Shown: positions 48,393 through 59,462 of the stretch, piece by piece
How the letters are laid out: each line of letters begins with the position of its first letter
Numbering within the stretch: position 1 is the first letter of the stretch
Program-made: the position numbers and the translations under genes
DNA from: Isoetes taiwanensis
Lineage: Eukaryota; Streptophyta; Lycopodiopsida; Isoetales; Isoetaceae
NCBI GenBank assembly: GCA_021234155.1
Contig: JAJEKV010000206.1
Coordinates: 808,001 to 872,000 of the forward strand
Length of the DNA stretch: 64,000 nucleotides
Direction of reading: 5' to 3'
Notes under the pieces: model-generated
Told to the model about the DNA's origin: nothing
Seen by the model: only the letters and a program-made list of their open reading frames with translations
The model's database searches: none

Positions 48393-51300
48393 TCAACTTC
48401 TTTTATGCCTAACTATTACATCCTGTGGTGGCTGAAATCTCATAGGTATTGCATCCATTCTCCTGAGATTTCCGGAGCGCCATATAATGTTAGGACTAGC
48501 TGTGGCAGAGGCCACTGCTGCTTCTCTTGCAATTGGAAGCCCACTCCAGCCCTCACGCAGCACAGTTGACTCGTGTTCACTTGGCAACTGATTCCTTCCC
48601 CAAGGATCAGGATCATAGATCTTGTGAATTGCCCAAAGTATTCTTAGCATCTCATCCCTGGTGCTTCTGTCTTCGATCTGTTCGACCTGTTCCCATAATC
48701 CAGGCAGGCTGGTAAGGAATCTTGCTTCATACCCTAAGCCACAAGAGAATGGTACATCTGGAACATATTCTGCTTCAGTCCCTAAAGGAGATGGTGGTTC
48801 ATCTGGTTCAACCTCTGCTCCATGTACATGTACAAGTTCCTTTTGTTCTGGTTCAACCTCTGCTCCATGTATAAATTCCTCTTCAATTTCATTTTCCTCA
48901 ACTTCTAATCCAATAACAAAAGTTAAAAGTTATTAGCATTTATAAAGTATTAAATCTTAAGTATTAATAATAAAACTTCCTCAACCTTAAATATTAATAA
49001 TAGATATAATTTAACAAGTACTCAAAAAGAGTTATGAAAGCAAGTCCACATCTAGAAAAGTTTCTGATGCTTGATTCGGTTTATCAAAGGCATTGTACAT
49101 AGGGCCTTTATTACGTTTCATATCTTCGCCGTATTCATCCACTATAGTCTTGATGATAATGTCACCATATATGTCCCAAGAGTCATCCAACTTATGCTCA
49201 TTTATGTAATTGGCAAAATCTGGTGCATATTTCAACCCTACCAGCCAATCAAATAAGAAGCGTTCTATCAAAGGTGTCCATAGTGGCACACAAACATAAC
49301 TTTCTTTGTTGAAAAGAGCTTTGTGCTTAGACTCAAACACACCACAGAGTCGACCATTATGACAATACTATCCATAGGTACTACTTGAGGGGTTACACCA
49401 ACTGAATTTGTATAAGGAAGTCCCCAACATCTCTCTTTTCCATAAACATGTTTAAATTTTGGGATGCCATCTTCATAGAGCTTGTCCAAAATTGATGTTA
49501 TGATATCTAAGGGAAGAGTTGACCATATGGCCAAATCCCAATGAAAGGAGGCATATTGAAGCATTGCTTTCATTGTTGGTCTGCAGAAGAAAACTCCATG
49601 TTCTGTAATTATGGGCTTGTAAGAGGAAATATTGATTCCTGGAGTTCTATAAAAGTAACCCAGAACACCTTGGATCTCAAATATTAGGAGTCCTGTAAGG
49701 AAGCAAAATATAATTAACATACAGTAGCACTAGGATTGCAACCATTCATTGATTACATTATCAAGATTACATAAAGCCAAATGGCTTAGTGTTGTTTCCA
49801 ATAAGAAAAAAGCCAATTGGCCTCATTTGATAAAGAGTTATGAAAGAAGTTAAGCACTACCATGCTTCTCTTGCGAGGTGCTAGTAGTGCCTGTTTCGAT
49901 GAGATGGCTCTTATAATTAATCATAGCCTTAATGAGCACATATCTCCTAGACTGTGCGTACTCCGCATCAAACCAATCTGAAGAGAACTGAAAGAATGAA
50001 AACAAATAGTTTTCAGAATCAAATATTATATAAAAAGCAATAGTTGATATGTTATCTCACCATGCTCTTAGCTCACTTTTGGGCATCCACAAAGGCTTGC
50101 ATATAACCCATGACATAAAGACCACAGGAGGCCATGTCACCTTGTTGTGGAACCTCAGGTCTAATTTCTTTCTGCACTGAATTCTTCACATAAATATCAA
50201 TCTTACGAGAACTGGAATTAGTCAATGCTGTAATGATATCTTTATGAAGCCTGCAATAGAAAACAACATCAGAATTATGCGACATTACCTTTGAATTAAT
50301 AGTGAGTGCACTTACATCATAACTATCCTCGTGTCAACCTGCACATTCTTTATCGAGTTCAGAATAAGGATAGCTGGAGAAGACAAAGGGGTGCTGCTAC
50401 AGTTCTTGGCCTTATCTAAAACAATGATGACCAGTGCATGGTGCATAGGATCCTCAATCTGGATTGGAATCATAATGTACTGGCATTTGCTCAATATGAT
50501 TCCACGAAGCCCTTTTTGAACTCTGACCAATCCGGTTGTACCATCGAAGTTGCATCAGATGACAGTTTGTTAAAGGTTGTTCTGTAGGCCAAGAAATTCT
50601 CTGAGGGGAAGAAAAAAAATGCATCACGCCATTTGTCAGGCATAATGCTAATCAGATACCTATTCACAAAGCAAGTGAGGTTAGAGTTCAGTAGTTAACC
50701 ATAATGCAAAAAGAATCGATCAATTTACCTTCCAAATATGTCTATATGCCTGTTGGACATGTGCCTGTCTCTGCAAAGACCTTCCACACAATATTTAGTC
50801 ACCTTGATTAGAGGCTTTTGCTGGAAAGGGTAGCATGGAACTATTTTCAACAAGCTCTCCATGTCTCTGTAAACCAAACTTGCATTATTGAGAGACAAAT
50901 GAATTGCAACTTCTAACGAGAATCTTACTTACTCTCTGTCTTTGTCATCTCGGATCGAGCACTTTCGGATGATGTTTGGCTTCTAGTCCTGCAGAAGTCA
51001 TCATAAAATTGTTCAGATATTACACTTTAAAAGCTTCAACTAACATAATAAATATTCACCTTTTGGTTGAAGTTGTATTTTGCTTTCCCGTGGATGTAAA
51101 AATCTATCTTATCTTATCTTATCTTTTGGTCCTTCCTTTTTCTTGTCTGCTTCTCCTGTTTAACAACCTTGGTCTCCTCAACCTTGGTTTCCTCTATGTC
51201 ATCAACCTTAATGGCCTCAACCTTTGTTTCCTCAGCCTTTGTTTCCTCGGTTCTGGTTTCCTCCACTGCCACATCATCCTTTTGGATCTCTTGTACCTCC

Positions 51301-53916
51301 ACCATCTCTTCCTCTCCCTTAATATGGCTACTATCCTCTATCTTTTCAATGGTTGCCTGAACAAAGGCTGCAGAAGATTCACCAATTTCCAACACTTCTG
51401 CGTAAATGAGTCACCAAAGTTAATCAGTATTGTGAATCCTAATTTTAAGTTAATGGTATACCTGTTGAATCATCACTCAACAGCATTTTCATTTCCTGCT
51501 AAAATGATGGCATTGGCTTAATAGGTTTCCAAATTGGTTTCTCTGGAAATTTATATTGTGAAGAAAGACCTGAGGAATCTGGAACTTTATACTGTGAAGA
51601 AAAACTTGAAGAACCTACAAAAAATGGTGTTTAATAATTGCAGTACACACAAGCAAAAAGAAGATGCAACATACCTGCGATTATTAACTCTTATGCGCTT
51701 TAACTTTTCAACCTCTCTCACGCATAATCCACAAATGTTGAATCGGTATGCTCATTGGCTATATGGAATTCCAAGTGACATATCAAGCTCATACGACATG
51801 AAAATTAAATTCAGCGATTGTAAATCAATCAAATGTGATATTTACTTACATGTATCCGAGGACTTCTTTGGTACCTCAAGCTCTTCCTCAAAAGACTTTA
51901 CAAGGTTTTGGTGATGCCCATGTAGAAGTATTTCCCAAATCCTCGACCTTACATCCAAATCCAATACCTTGGAAGAAAGTCTTTGTTGGCTTCTTCTTGT
52001 CATCTACAATAGAGAGTAGAAAAAGACTTGAGATAAGAAAAGGAATATGCATGATTAACAAGACTACAATATCATACCCTTTTACGGTTTCCTTATGCTA
52101 CCAAAATCACTGCATCGGTCAAACATTGAGTATATCGGATCATCGGCTAAGAAATGTATTCTTAATGTACTCTACAAGTCTGATCAATGAAAAAATTAGC
52201 GACAATGTACTCCAATGTATCCATCGCTAATGTACTCGATTTATCAAGTAAATGTACTCAATGTCTTGTTGAAATGTCTTGAATGTACTCACGAAATTCA
52301 TTGTTACGAAGTACAATCAATGTAAACAAATCTAGCTGATATTGTACTCTGCCCACTGATGAGTCTTGAAGTATTCAATAATAACTCAAAATGTAATTTT
52401 GACAGCAACAATAGCAATGTATCTGTCAATTGCTACACTATACAGTTCTCGATAACAAGTAATTAGCTACCTACATTACTGAGCTGATGTGCACATGAAA
52501 TTAAAACTCTCATCTTTAAAAATAAGTAGTCTATTTTGGCAGTTATACATGGTGAACCCACATTATCCAACTACAAAAACTATGTATCTAAATACTCAAT
52601 GTAAATGCAAGCCTAAAACCTTCATGCAAAAAAGAATCTAACTATTAAAATAAGAAAAGAAATTGTAATTCAAATGTACATGTACTACCCTTTTGTTGCA
52701 AGCAGTCCAAGTGCTACAGGCAAATTGCTATTCCATGAGCAGTCAGGATCAACACATGAGATCTTTGTGCTAGCAAGATAGAATATATACAGCCAGACAA
52801 TAAGGGTGGTGCGAGGGTGCCGAGAACCAACTGGATTCACACCAAAAGATTGTTCACAATATGTACATGAAGAAAAATTTGAACAATAATCGATCTGCAA
52901 GAATTGTAGATTTGGAGAGGAGGGGGGGCTGTAAAGTAAGGATCGAGGAATGTTCTAAAAATTCCCTGAGTTCCATAATTTTTTTGTCTCCTGCCTCAGC
53001 TGAGCTCATATCAACAGATGTAGCTTCAATCTTTACATCTACATGTTTCAATTCGGTAAGATTCATGCCAATATGTTTACGGGCTCGGCTGATCCACGCA
53101 TTCTAGATTCCTTTTGCTCGATAGCATCCTCAACTTTCCATTTTAGGTGCTGAAATCTTATTGCACTTTCGGATGTTTGGTCGGTTTTGATTGTTGATCC
53201 TCCAATCTTTGCCATTTTGCTTCAACATTCCTTTCTGCTTCCTGGACCAACCTAATATAAACTGATCTCTCCCCTTCCTTATGCTTCAATGTATCAAGGA
53301 TCTCTTGCCTTCTTTCCTTTAACTCAGTTAATTTCTTGCTTAAAGATGTTTTCACAATAGATCTCTTTGTCTAAGAAGTTCTTGAAAACTTCTAATTGCT
53401 CCTTTGTGTAACTCTTAATTTGAAGTTCTTAGGGCTTTTGCATTTGCATTGCTAGATTTCAACATCACCACCTCACTAGATAGATCAGAATCCTTTTGCT
53501 TCGATCGGCCCATGCTTTGACATCTTCCCAGTCCATACGCACCTTTCGGATGCAATGCAAATGCCCTTGAAGTCTGAGAGGGACATAGTGATTCATAACA
53601 TCTTTTCTTCCAAAAGCAAATTCATACCATTTGCGAGAATTCTTTCGTCCACTTGATATCAATTACGTCATCCTTATAGCCATATACCTTGGTGCTTCAT
53701 CACCCCATATCTCTCTTACCATAGCATCATCTTTGCTTCGTAAACATCACTAAAATTAGGTTATGCGAGTACGTCTTCGAGAAAACACGGTATCATCGGA
53801 GGTAAAATTTCCCTTTTGGCATGCGAACTTGAAGCTTTCTTATTTGCTGGAGGCTTTCCGGTCCTTGGAGACTTTCTTGAACCCTTGATTGGTGTCTTCT
53901 TTGGGGTCTTTGCCAT
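48393..53916 (-). CDS. Multi-exon Ulp1-like protease fused to FCP1-like HAD domain
   Basis: The start is taken at ATG 53916, just after a TTGCAG acceptor (MAKTPKKTPIKGSRKSPRTG, basic). Exons continue with KWYEFAFGRKDVMNHYVPLR (53500-53645), a coiled coil (53158-53355), and an acidic EETKVEETK-repeat region (51114-51395). The Ulp1/C48 part is DRHMSNRHIDIFGRYLI (50660-50790), IPIQIEDPMHHALVIIVLDK (His), ILILNSI (Asn for Asp) and VPQQGDMASCGLYVMGYMQ (Gln and Cys, 50077-50250). The exon at 49860-49981 leads to a HAD domain at 49032-49693: LLIFEIQGVLGYF, then FCRPTMKAMLQYASFHWDLA, IWSTLP and IVIMVDS. The acceptor is TTACAG. A stop lies at 49032; a further acidic exon-like frame (48393-48914) may be an alternative end. 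One-base frame shifts occur near 49350 and 50530. Exon links are inferred from splice sites. Confidence 0.6.
51076..51125 (+). mobile_element. Possible LINE/SINE 3' end with (TATCT)n tail
   Basis: TATTTTGCTTTCCCGTGGAT and GTAAAAATC followed by four to five TATCT units resembles the GTCTCCGTGGACGATAAAA plus microsatellite ends of the LINEs here. The match is short, so it could be chance. It lies beside the acidic exon of the Ulp1-HAD gene. Confidence 0.4.
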
Positions 53917-54400
53917 GTTCACAGTACCTGCAAAATGAACAAAGCAACAAATTTGATTTTATAAGATGAAATATTTGAAGATCAGACCTTAAACCAAACG
54001 CATTGTTTATATTCATGTTAAACCTACGTCGATTTAGCTTGAAAAATACCGCTTTTCGATTTTTAATCCATAGAACCCGGTTCATTTACTTCTTGAATTC
54101 ATTTTGGTTGAAATCGTGAGAAAATTAAAACTACAAAATAAGGAAAACAAAACTTACAGGGCAGATCACACGGATATGCGATTCTTTCGGCCGGGTTCAA
54201 ACGATCTAGCAGTGCCAATTTTCGGAAAACAAACCAATTCTTGCTCCACTCGGTTAGCCAAGAAACAGGGGGAACAAAATGGAGGGAATTTTTGGTACAC
54301 TCGAATAATGACATTTTTCTTTAATGATGGCAATAAAAAACTTGCTATAATTAAAATACATAACGTTATATGTAATGTATTCGAATGGCCCTTTTTTTTA

Positions 54401-54873
54401 TCACCCTAGCGTGCTTATACCCAATCATGATACGTAAGTGCCACAATATATAATAGAAAATTGATATAAAATTGCCAATGTGTCTGACACTGTAAAATGA
54501 CACAAAAGTTTTACAAAAGGTGACAAGAAGCTATCATAAAATGTGACACAAAAACATTACAAAATTGACTCAAAACTTTAGAACTAGCGATGTTATAGTG
54601 GACATAAACTTATGGTTATTCTTGACTTAAATTATGTCACAATCCTTTCACAATACATGATGTAATCATCATTACAAATGCTAACGAAAAATTAATAAAA
54701 TTTTGACACAAATATGTGACAAAAATGACGTTGTTTTTTACATAACTATACTGACACAAGTATTGACGCAATCAAATTAATTTGTGTCACTTTCAAGCTT
54801 CTGACACAAATCTGACAAACCTTAAAAGGAAGTGACGCAGGGCTTGACACAAAAAGCCTATCCTCTTGTAGTG
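54401..54873 (-). repeat. CACTA right terminus with subterminal TGACACA motifs
   Basis: About 14 copies of GTGACAC, TGACACAA or TGTGTCA variants in both orientations lie within 400 bp of the CACTACAAGAG end. CACTA elements typically carry such subterminal arrays as binding sites for their accessory protein. The three bases AAT after 54873 would be the target duplication. Confidence 0.75.
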
Positions 54874-55237
54874 AATGCCTCAATATATTTGGCCTGAAAC
54901 AACACATAGCATTACCCTGCATTTATATTTGTCCTACAACTTTCCTTGAATGTGAGAACATCTAGAATATCGTTGATATTAAAACAGAGAATAGACCTGA
55001 GAAATGTCGCCTTGCCATCCAGAAGTTGCCGGTCTTTATTTAGCATCGTTTGCAGTTGAGCCATTGCTGCAGATATCTCCATGGAAAACCGTTGCCAGCA
55101 ATGTCGATTAAAACCCACGAATCTTACTGATTCGAGGGCGGATTTGAGGTCTGGATTGGATTAGAATCGGCATTGTTTCCCTAACTCGCGCAGGTGACCG
55201 CCAGTTTACAGGAAATAACAGGTTTGGAGCACTCACA

Positions 55238-55277
55238 GCATATCTTAGGTATATTCCAGCATATACCTAGGATATGC
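55238..55277. repeat. Perfect-like hairpin GCATATC(T/C)TAGGTATAT
   Basis: The 17-bp arms 55238-55254 and 55261-55277 pair with one mismatch around a 6-bp loop. Confidence 0.85.
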
Positions 55278-55317
55278 CACAAAACCCACTTAAACAAGGG
55301 TTTGCCCCCCTAGGGGC

Positions 55318-55645
55318 AACCCAAAAAATGGACATGGGAAAAGGGAAAGAGAAGGAAAAGGAAGAGGAGAGGGAAAAGGAAAAAGGGTTGAAAAAATTAG
55401 AAAGAAAGGAAAAAGACTGAAAAGGGAAGGGAAAAAGTTCATTAGAAAAAAGGGAAAGGGAAAAAAGAAAAATGGAAAGGGAAGGGAATGGAAGGGGAGA
55501 GAGAAGGGGGTTAAAAAAAAGGAAAAAAGGGAGAAGGAAAAAAGAAGACGTGTAGAGAAAATAGGAAAACGAAAAACAGAAGAAGAAAGTGCATAAGAGA
55601 ATGATGAAAAAAGGAAATTTTGAGATAGAGTAAAAGACAAAGGAA
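55318..55645 (+). repeat. Purine-rich tract downstream of the kinase gene
   Basis: About 330 bp with very few pyrimidines on the + strand (GGGAAAGAGAAGGAAAAGG-like). It lies 3' of the receptor kinase, 195-520 bp past its stop. The Phe/Ser/Pro-rich open frame on the minus strand is a composition artefact. Confidence 0.9.
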
Positions 55646-55839
55646 AGGGGAAGGGTGTCGAATACACAAAAACCTATTATAGCCCAGCAATGCTAGACTT
55701 GGTTTCTATTATATTAGATTTATGAAAAGGAGTCCGAGATTAACATGTTTCTATGTTTCTGTCCACACATGTTCCCAACTTATGCCCAGCAACACTGAGC
55801 ACCATTACTCGTGGCATATAAAAATTATCTCCATTTGGC

Positions 55840-58332
55840 TCATGTACTATAGTCCAGTGGAAGAATAGGGCTAGCAGGATTGCTGGATGCATTTATATCA
55901 TTAGGAATAATGCTTGATAAGAGCATCCGCGTAAGTAATCCGTCCAAAGCACTTGCAACAGCTAGCATGGTGGGCCGCTCCTTGGCTGTAGGTTTCACAC
56001 ATTCCATGGCGACTTGCAAAGCATCTAAGAGGGGAGAAGGATCATCTGGAAGATCCAAGGATGGATCCAGTACCTCATCTTCCGTTCCTTCGCGAAATGT
56101 GGACAGAACCCAAGACACCAATCCGTTATTTGAACCTTGCTGATCAGCTATTGCTTTTCTACCAGCAATAAGCTCCAAAAGAACCACACCAAAACTGTAC
56201 ACATCGCTCTTGCTCGTGAGCCTGAAGGTCTGAAAATACTCCGGATCTATGTAACCCATTGTGCCCACCACGGTCATGTTGCTCAGATGCGAAGCTGAAA
56301 GTCCTACCATGTTTGAAGAAGGATTAAGAGGAGGAGGAACTATTGCAGTTGGAGGACCTAGCAATGAAAGGCCAAAGTCTGCAACATGAGCATGCCAGTT
56401 TTCATCTAACAAAATATTTGAAGATTTGACATCTCTGTGTATTATTGTTGGAGAAGCATATGCATGCAAGTATTCCAGTCCATGCGCTGCCTGGCTTGCA
56501 ATTCTTATCCTGCTTATCCAATCTAGCTTTATATCAGCTTTGAAGAGACAATCGCAGAGTGTACCATTGGCCATAAACTCGAACACCAACAGCTTTTCTT
56601 GTTTGCAGTATCCAACCAGATTTACCAAATATTTGTGGTGCAGCCTGGAAAGGAGTTTGAGTTCTTGGTCAAACGAATTGGATTCGTCCATGTTGGTTGC
56701 TTTCTTGATTGCTACTGCTTTGCCATCAGAGAGGACTCCCTTGTACACCACTCCGAATGCACCTCTGCCCAGTATCATTGTTTGGCTGTAGTTTTGTGTG
56801 GCAAGTCTGAGTTCTGAGCTTGTAAACTCCACTGTACTGCTTGGAATTGCCTTCCATGTTGAATTGGAATACATCTTTACAAATATTCCTTTCCGAAAGT
56901 AATACACTATAGCAACCGTAATGAGAGTTGCACTTCCCAGCACAGAAATCAGAATTATAGCAGATGCCGTGAATTTATTCGTGGATGGAATTCCAGAGCT
57001 TGTGGAGGACGGAACCTGAGAATTTGTGGAGGAATTTGCGGATGAATTGGAGGCTAATTGTATGCATATTTTATCTGTGTTTTTGAGACACTGCTGAATC
57101 CCCACTTCCGAATCTAGCTGCTGATACTGATCTGTCGTGCAAGTATTGGTGCACAAAGACTGACTAACGTCAACATTAAGCAGGAACCCTTTGAAAGCTC
57201 CCCAGCATTGAAGCAGCAGCTTTTGTTCCAGATTAACGCCACAGGTGTACCAGTCGCCAGCTGCTATGACGGAGAATTTTTGCCCCTTTGGGAAGTTCAG
57301 CTGGCCATACCTGTTATCTCCCCAGCAAATAACTTCAGAGTTGTCTTCTCTCAAGCCACATGTATGAGATCCTCCTGCCGCAATGGCAGAAAAATTGTAG
57401 CCTCCAGTAACATTTGCTGCACCATCGCTGTCACGACCTCCCCAACACAGCGTCCTTTTGGATCCCTTCTCGATTCCGCACAGATGAGTCCTACCTGCAT
57501 ATATCCTCTCAAAACTAGCCTGCGGAGTTACATTTAAATTATAGTACTCAATATCCACCGCACTCCAACAGACTACCTTATCGGAAAAATTCAACCCACA
57601 AGAGAAATAGTCTCCCACTGTCACAGATTTCATGGGAATCCCTTCTGGAGGCTTAATATCATCATAATGAGGATATTTAGGACCACCCCAGCAATGCACC
57701 TTACCAGATCCATCATCTCTGACTGCACAGGCATGGCCTTCTCCACAGCTGAGGTCAGAATAGCTCAAATTTTGATATTGAGCTGGAACTTCAATAATTC
57801 CCCAGCATACAGGAGAATGGGAGTAGTATTCCAGACCGCATGATCCCAATCCACCGCCGGCGAGCGCCCAGAAGGAGGTATTGGCAGGGGAGTTAGTTTG
57901 GCCAAACGAAAGGAAAGTTGCGTTGTCGATGTTAGCAAAACACTTGGCCTCTAGGTTGTGTGCCTGCATCACACAAATGGGGGTTGGATTGTTGTATCCC
58001 CACATTGCAGCAATGGTGCTCATATAGCTTGTGCTCGTGCATATTCTAAACAGAGATGCTAGCAGAGTTGCTCTTGCTATGTTCCTCATCTTGGGCATTC
58101 TTAGACCTTGTTTCAAAAGGCGCTTCTTTATGTAGTACATAAAATGTGCCGGACGGAAATCTGACGTCATCCTATTTTGTGTCGAATTGTTCCAAAGTCC
58201 TAGCATTGGCTTGACCATTCCCACGTCTGGGTCCGTAGGATCCCCCCCACCTTCCAAAGACACTTGCAGATGGCCCCTCGGGACAGTGATTTTTAGAGTT
58301 GACAACTTAAATTTGATGGGGATATCTACCAT
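55840..58332 (-). CDS. CRINKLY4-related receptor-like serine/threonine kinase
   Basis: Single-exon frame of 830 codons. The first ~78 residues (MVDIPIKFKLSTLKITVPRG...) are hydrophilic and unlike the family. Met79 (58098) or Met82 (58089), before the moderately hydrophobic ATLLASLFRICTSTSYMSTI, is a more likely start with a signal peptide. Residues ~110-400 carry CRINKLY4 (RCC1-like) repeats with CG/CxxxxxxxxxCWG pairs at 165/177, 196/214, 245/255, 285/296, 325/336 and 364/376. A Cys-rich stretch follows at 394-423, then a Ser/Thr-rich linker and a transmembrane helix at ~454-478. The kinase domain is ~515-800: GRGAFGVVYKG (522-532), AIKK with Lys543/544, HRDVKSSN (632-639), DFG (652-654), GTMGYIDPEYF (690-700). 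All catalytic residues are present and it is an RD kinase. Family members act at the plasma membrane in epidermal and cell-fate signalling. It is probably functional. Confidence 0.93.
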   Translation of the reverse strand: MVDIPIKFKLSTLKITVPRGHLQVSLEGGGDPTDPDVGMVKPMLGLWNNSTQNRMTSDFRPAHFMYYIKKRLLKQGLRMPKMRNIARATLLASLFRICTSTSYMSTIAAMWGYNNPTPICVMQAHNLEAKCFANIDNATFLSFGQTNSPANTSFWALAGGGLGSCGLEYYSHSPVCWGIIEVPAQYQNLSYSDLSCGEGHACAVRDDGSGKVHCWGGPKYPHYDDIKPPEGIPMKSVTVGDYFSCGLNFSDKVVCWSAVDIEYYNLNVTPQASFERIYAGRTHLCGIEKGSKRTLCWGGRDSDGAANVTGGYNFSAIAAGGSHTCGLREDNSEVICWGDNRYGQLNFPKGQKFSVIAAGDWYTCGVNLEQKLLLQCWGAFKGFLLNVDVSQSLCTNTCTTDQYQQLDSEVGIQQCLKNTDKICIQLASNSSANSSTNSQVPSSTSSGIPSTNKFTASAIILISVLGSATLITVAIVYYFRKGIFVKMYSNSTWKAIPSSTVEFTSSELRLATQNYSQTMILGRGAFGVVYKGVLSDGKAVAIKKATNMDESNSFDQELKLLSRLHHKYLVNLVGYCKQEKLLVFEFMANGTLCDCLFKADIKLDWISRIRIASQAAHGLEYLHAYASPTIIHRDVKSSNILLDENWHAHVADFGLSLLGPPTAIVPPPLNPSSNMVGLSASHLSNMTVVGTMGYIDPEYFQTFRLTSKSDVYSFGVVLLELIAGRKAIADQQGSNNGLVSWVLSTFREGTEDEVLDPSLDLPDDPSPLLDALQVAMECVKPTAKERPTMLAVASALDGLLTRMLLSSIIPNDINASSNPASPILPLDYST

Positions 58333-59199
58333 TAGTGGACCCGAGCGCCTTAAAGTTAGCGTGTTCGACTTATACCAAGGTCTTTTTAACCTGACTTTGA
58401 GGCCACGAAATAAAGTACAATTTAAATTATTGGTAAATTCTTTCTAAAATGACCCTCACCTAGTCTTCACTCTAACCGATGTGATTCCGTAAACGTCCGC
58501 AAAGCGGAATTTTCGTGTTTTTTATGTCTTTCTTTAAAACAAGAAACCGGCCTGGTGGGGAGCCCAGGCGGCGCCGCCAGAGCTCTGGAGGATCTCGAAG
58601 TAATGATGCAATGCCAAGAGCTCTGGAGCTCGGTTCACAGATATCCCTTTTCATTTTTTTTTTCCTTCGTCATGAACGAGCCCTGGTCGTTGCCGGATCG
58701 TCTCTATTTTTTCATAAAGTTGCAAGATCTTTGCAAGGTAGAGTTCTGTAGGCCAAAGCATTTGCAGGGCAACATCTTTGCAGGGTAGAACAGGTCGGCG
58801 GTCGAAGATCTCAAAGAATAGGTGCTTCAGGGCAAGGGCAAGTTTCTGATTCTTTTGCCTGAAAGATTTTGAGAGAGATTTAGAGAAGCCCTGCAAGGTT
58901 CAAGTTTCGCAGGGCAGGGCAAGATCTTTTGCCGGATCTACTCACTAGGTTAAGGTCTGTTGGATTTGAGCATGCACCCGGCTGACCAGCCAAACTCTGC
59001 AATACTGCCAAGAATCTCCATCAAGCTTCCGCCAGTACGCAAATACTCGAACGACCCGGCTGCGGCTTGGCAAAAATCGAGACTCGGAACTCCGGCGTCC
59101 ACGAACGAGGGGCGAACTTGGCATAGACCTAATTTTTTTGCCGCGTAGCAAAAAATTGCGCCTTCTGGACATTTCATTAGGCGCCAACGTTAATGGCTC

Positions 59200-59285
59200 G
59201 GGGTTTCCTAAAATAAACCCCGGGCGGTTGCTTCCTTGGCTTGCGCCGCTTCATGGCGCCGCCAGGGGTTTATTTGGGAAACCCC
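59200..59285. repeat. Inverted repeat GGGGTTTCC...AATAAACCCC
   Basis: 59200-59227 and 59259-59285 pair with two or three mismatches around a ~31-bp loop (GGGTTTCCTAAAATAAACCC against the inverse of GGGTTTATTTGGGAAACCCC). It may be a small foldback element. Confidence 0.8.
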
Positions 59286-59462
59286 CTCCCCATTGCGGTT
59301 TCCTCCATCATTCAACCAGGGTTGGAAATTGAAGGCTGCAAGCCTTGCAATACCCTAAAAACAATGCAAAATAAAGTCCAAAAAAAAGTAGACCTTCAAA
59401 AACAAGTCTACATTTTCCATACGCCCACTTTATTGGCTCCCGAAATTGAGTCAACATGCCAA

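Larger units (their letters stand above)
44752..54873. mobile_element. CACTA-ended composite element with FAENY/GHGKG and Ulp1-HAD genes
   Basis: The right end reads, on the minus strand from 54873, CACTACAAGAGGATAGGC, followed by many GTGTCA/TGACACAA subterminal motifs. The block 54401-54450 (reverse strand: ATGATTGGGTATAAGCACGC, then TAGGGTG) is repeated inverted at 44776-44824 (GCAATCGGGTAAAAGCATGC, then TAGGGTG). So the two ends belong together. The exact left terminus is uncertain: CACTA at 44752, or a degenerate end near 43875. The interior holds two convergent genes, 45571-48285 (+) and 48393-53916 (-). No TNP2 domain is present. Confidence 0.65.
54874..55839. other. Intergenic; no gene seen
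   Basis: Sequence between the CACTA-like end and the receptor kinase stop codon. It holds a short hairpin and a purine-rich tract listed separately. It probably includes the 3' UTR of the kinase gene (55690-55839), but no certain polyadenylation signal was chosen. Confidence 0.5.

Noticed and set aside
50976-51521. 181-residue open frame on the + strand
   Set aside because: It is antisense to the acidic EETKVEETK-repeat exon of the Ulp1-HAD gene and crosses its introns. It is Leu/Phe-rich with no family resemblance.
55880-57537. Open frames on the + strand across the kinase gene
   Set aside because: They are antisense shadows of a well-supported coding sequence.
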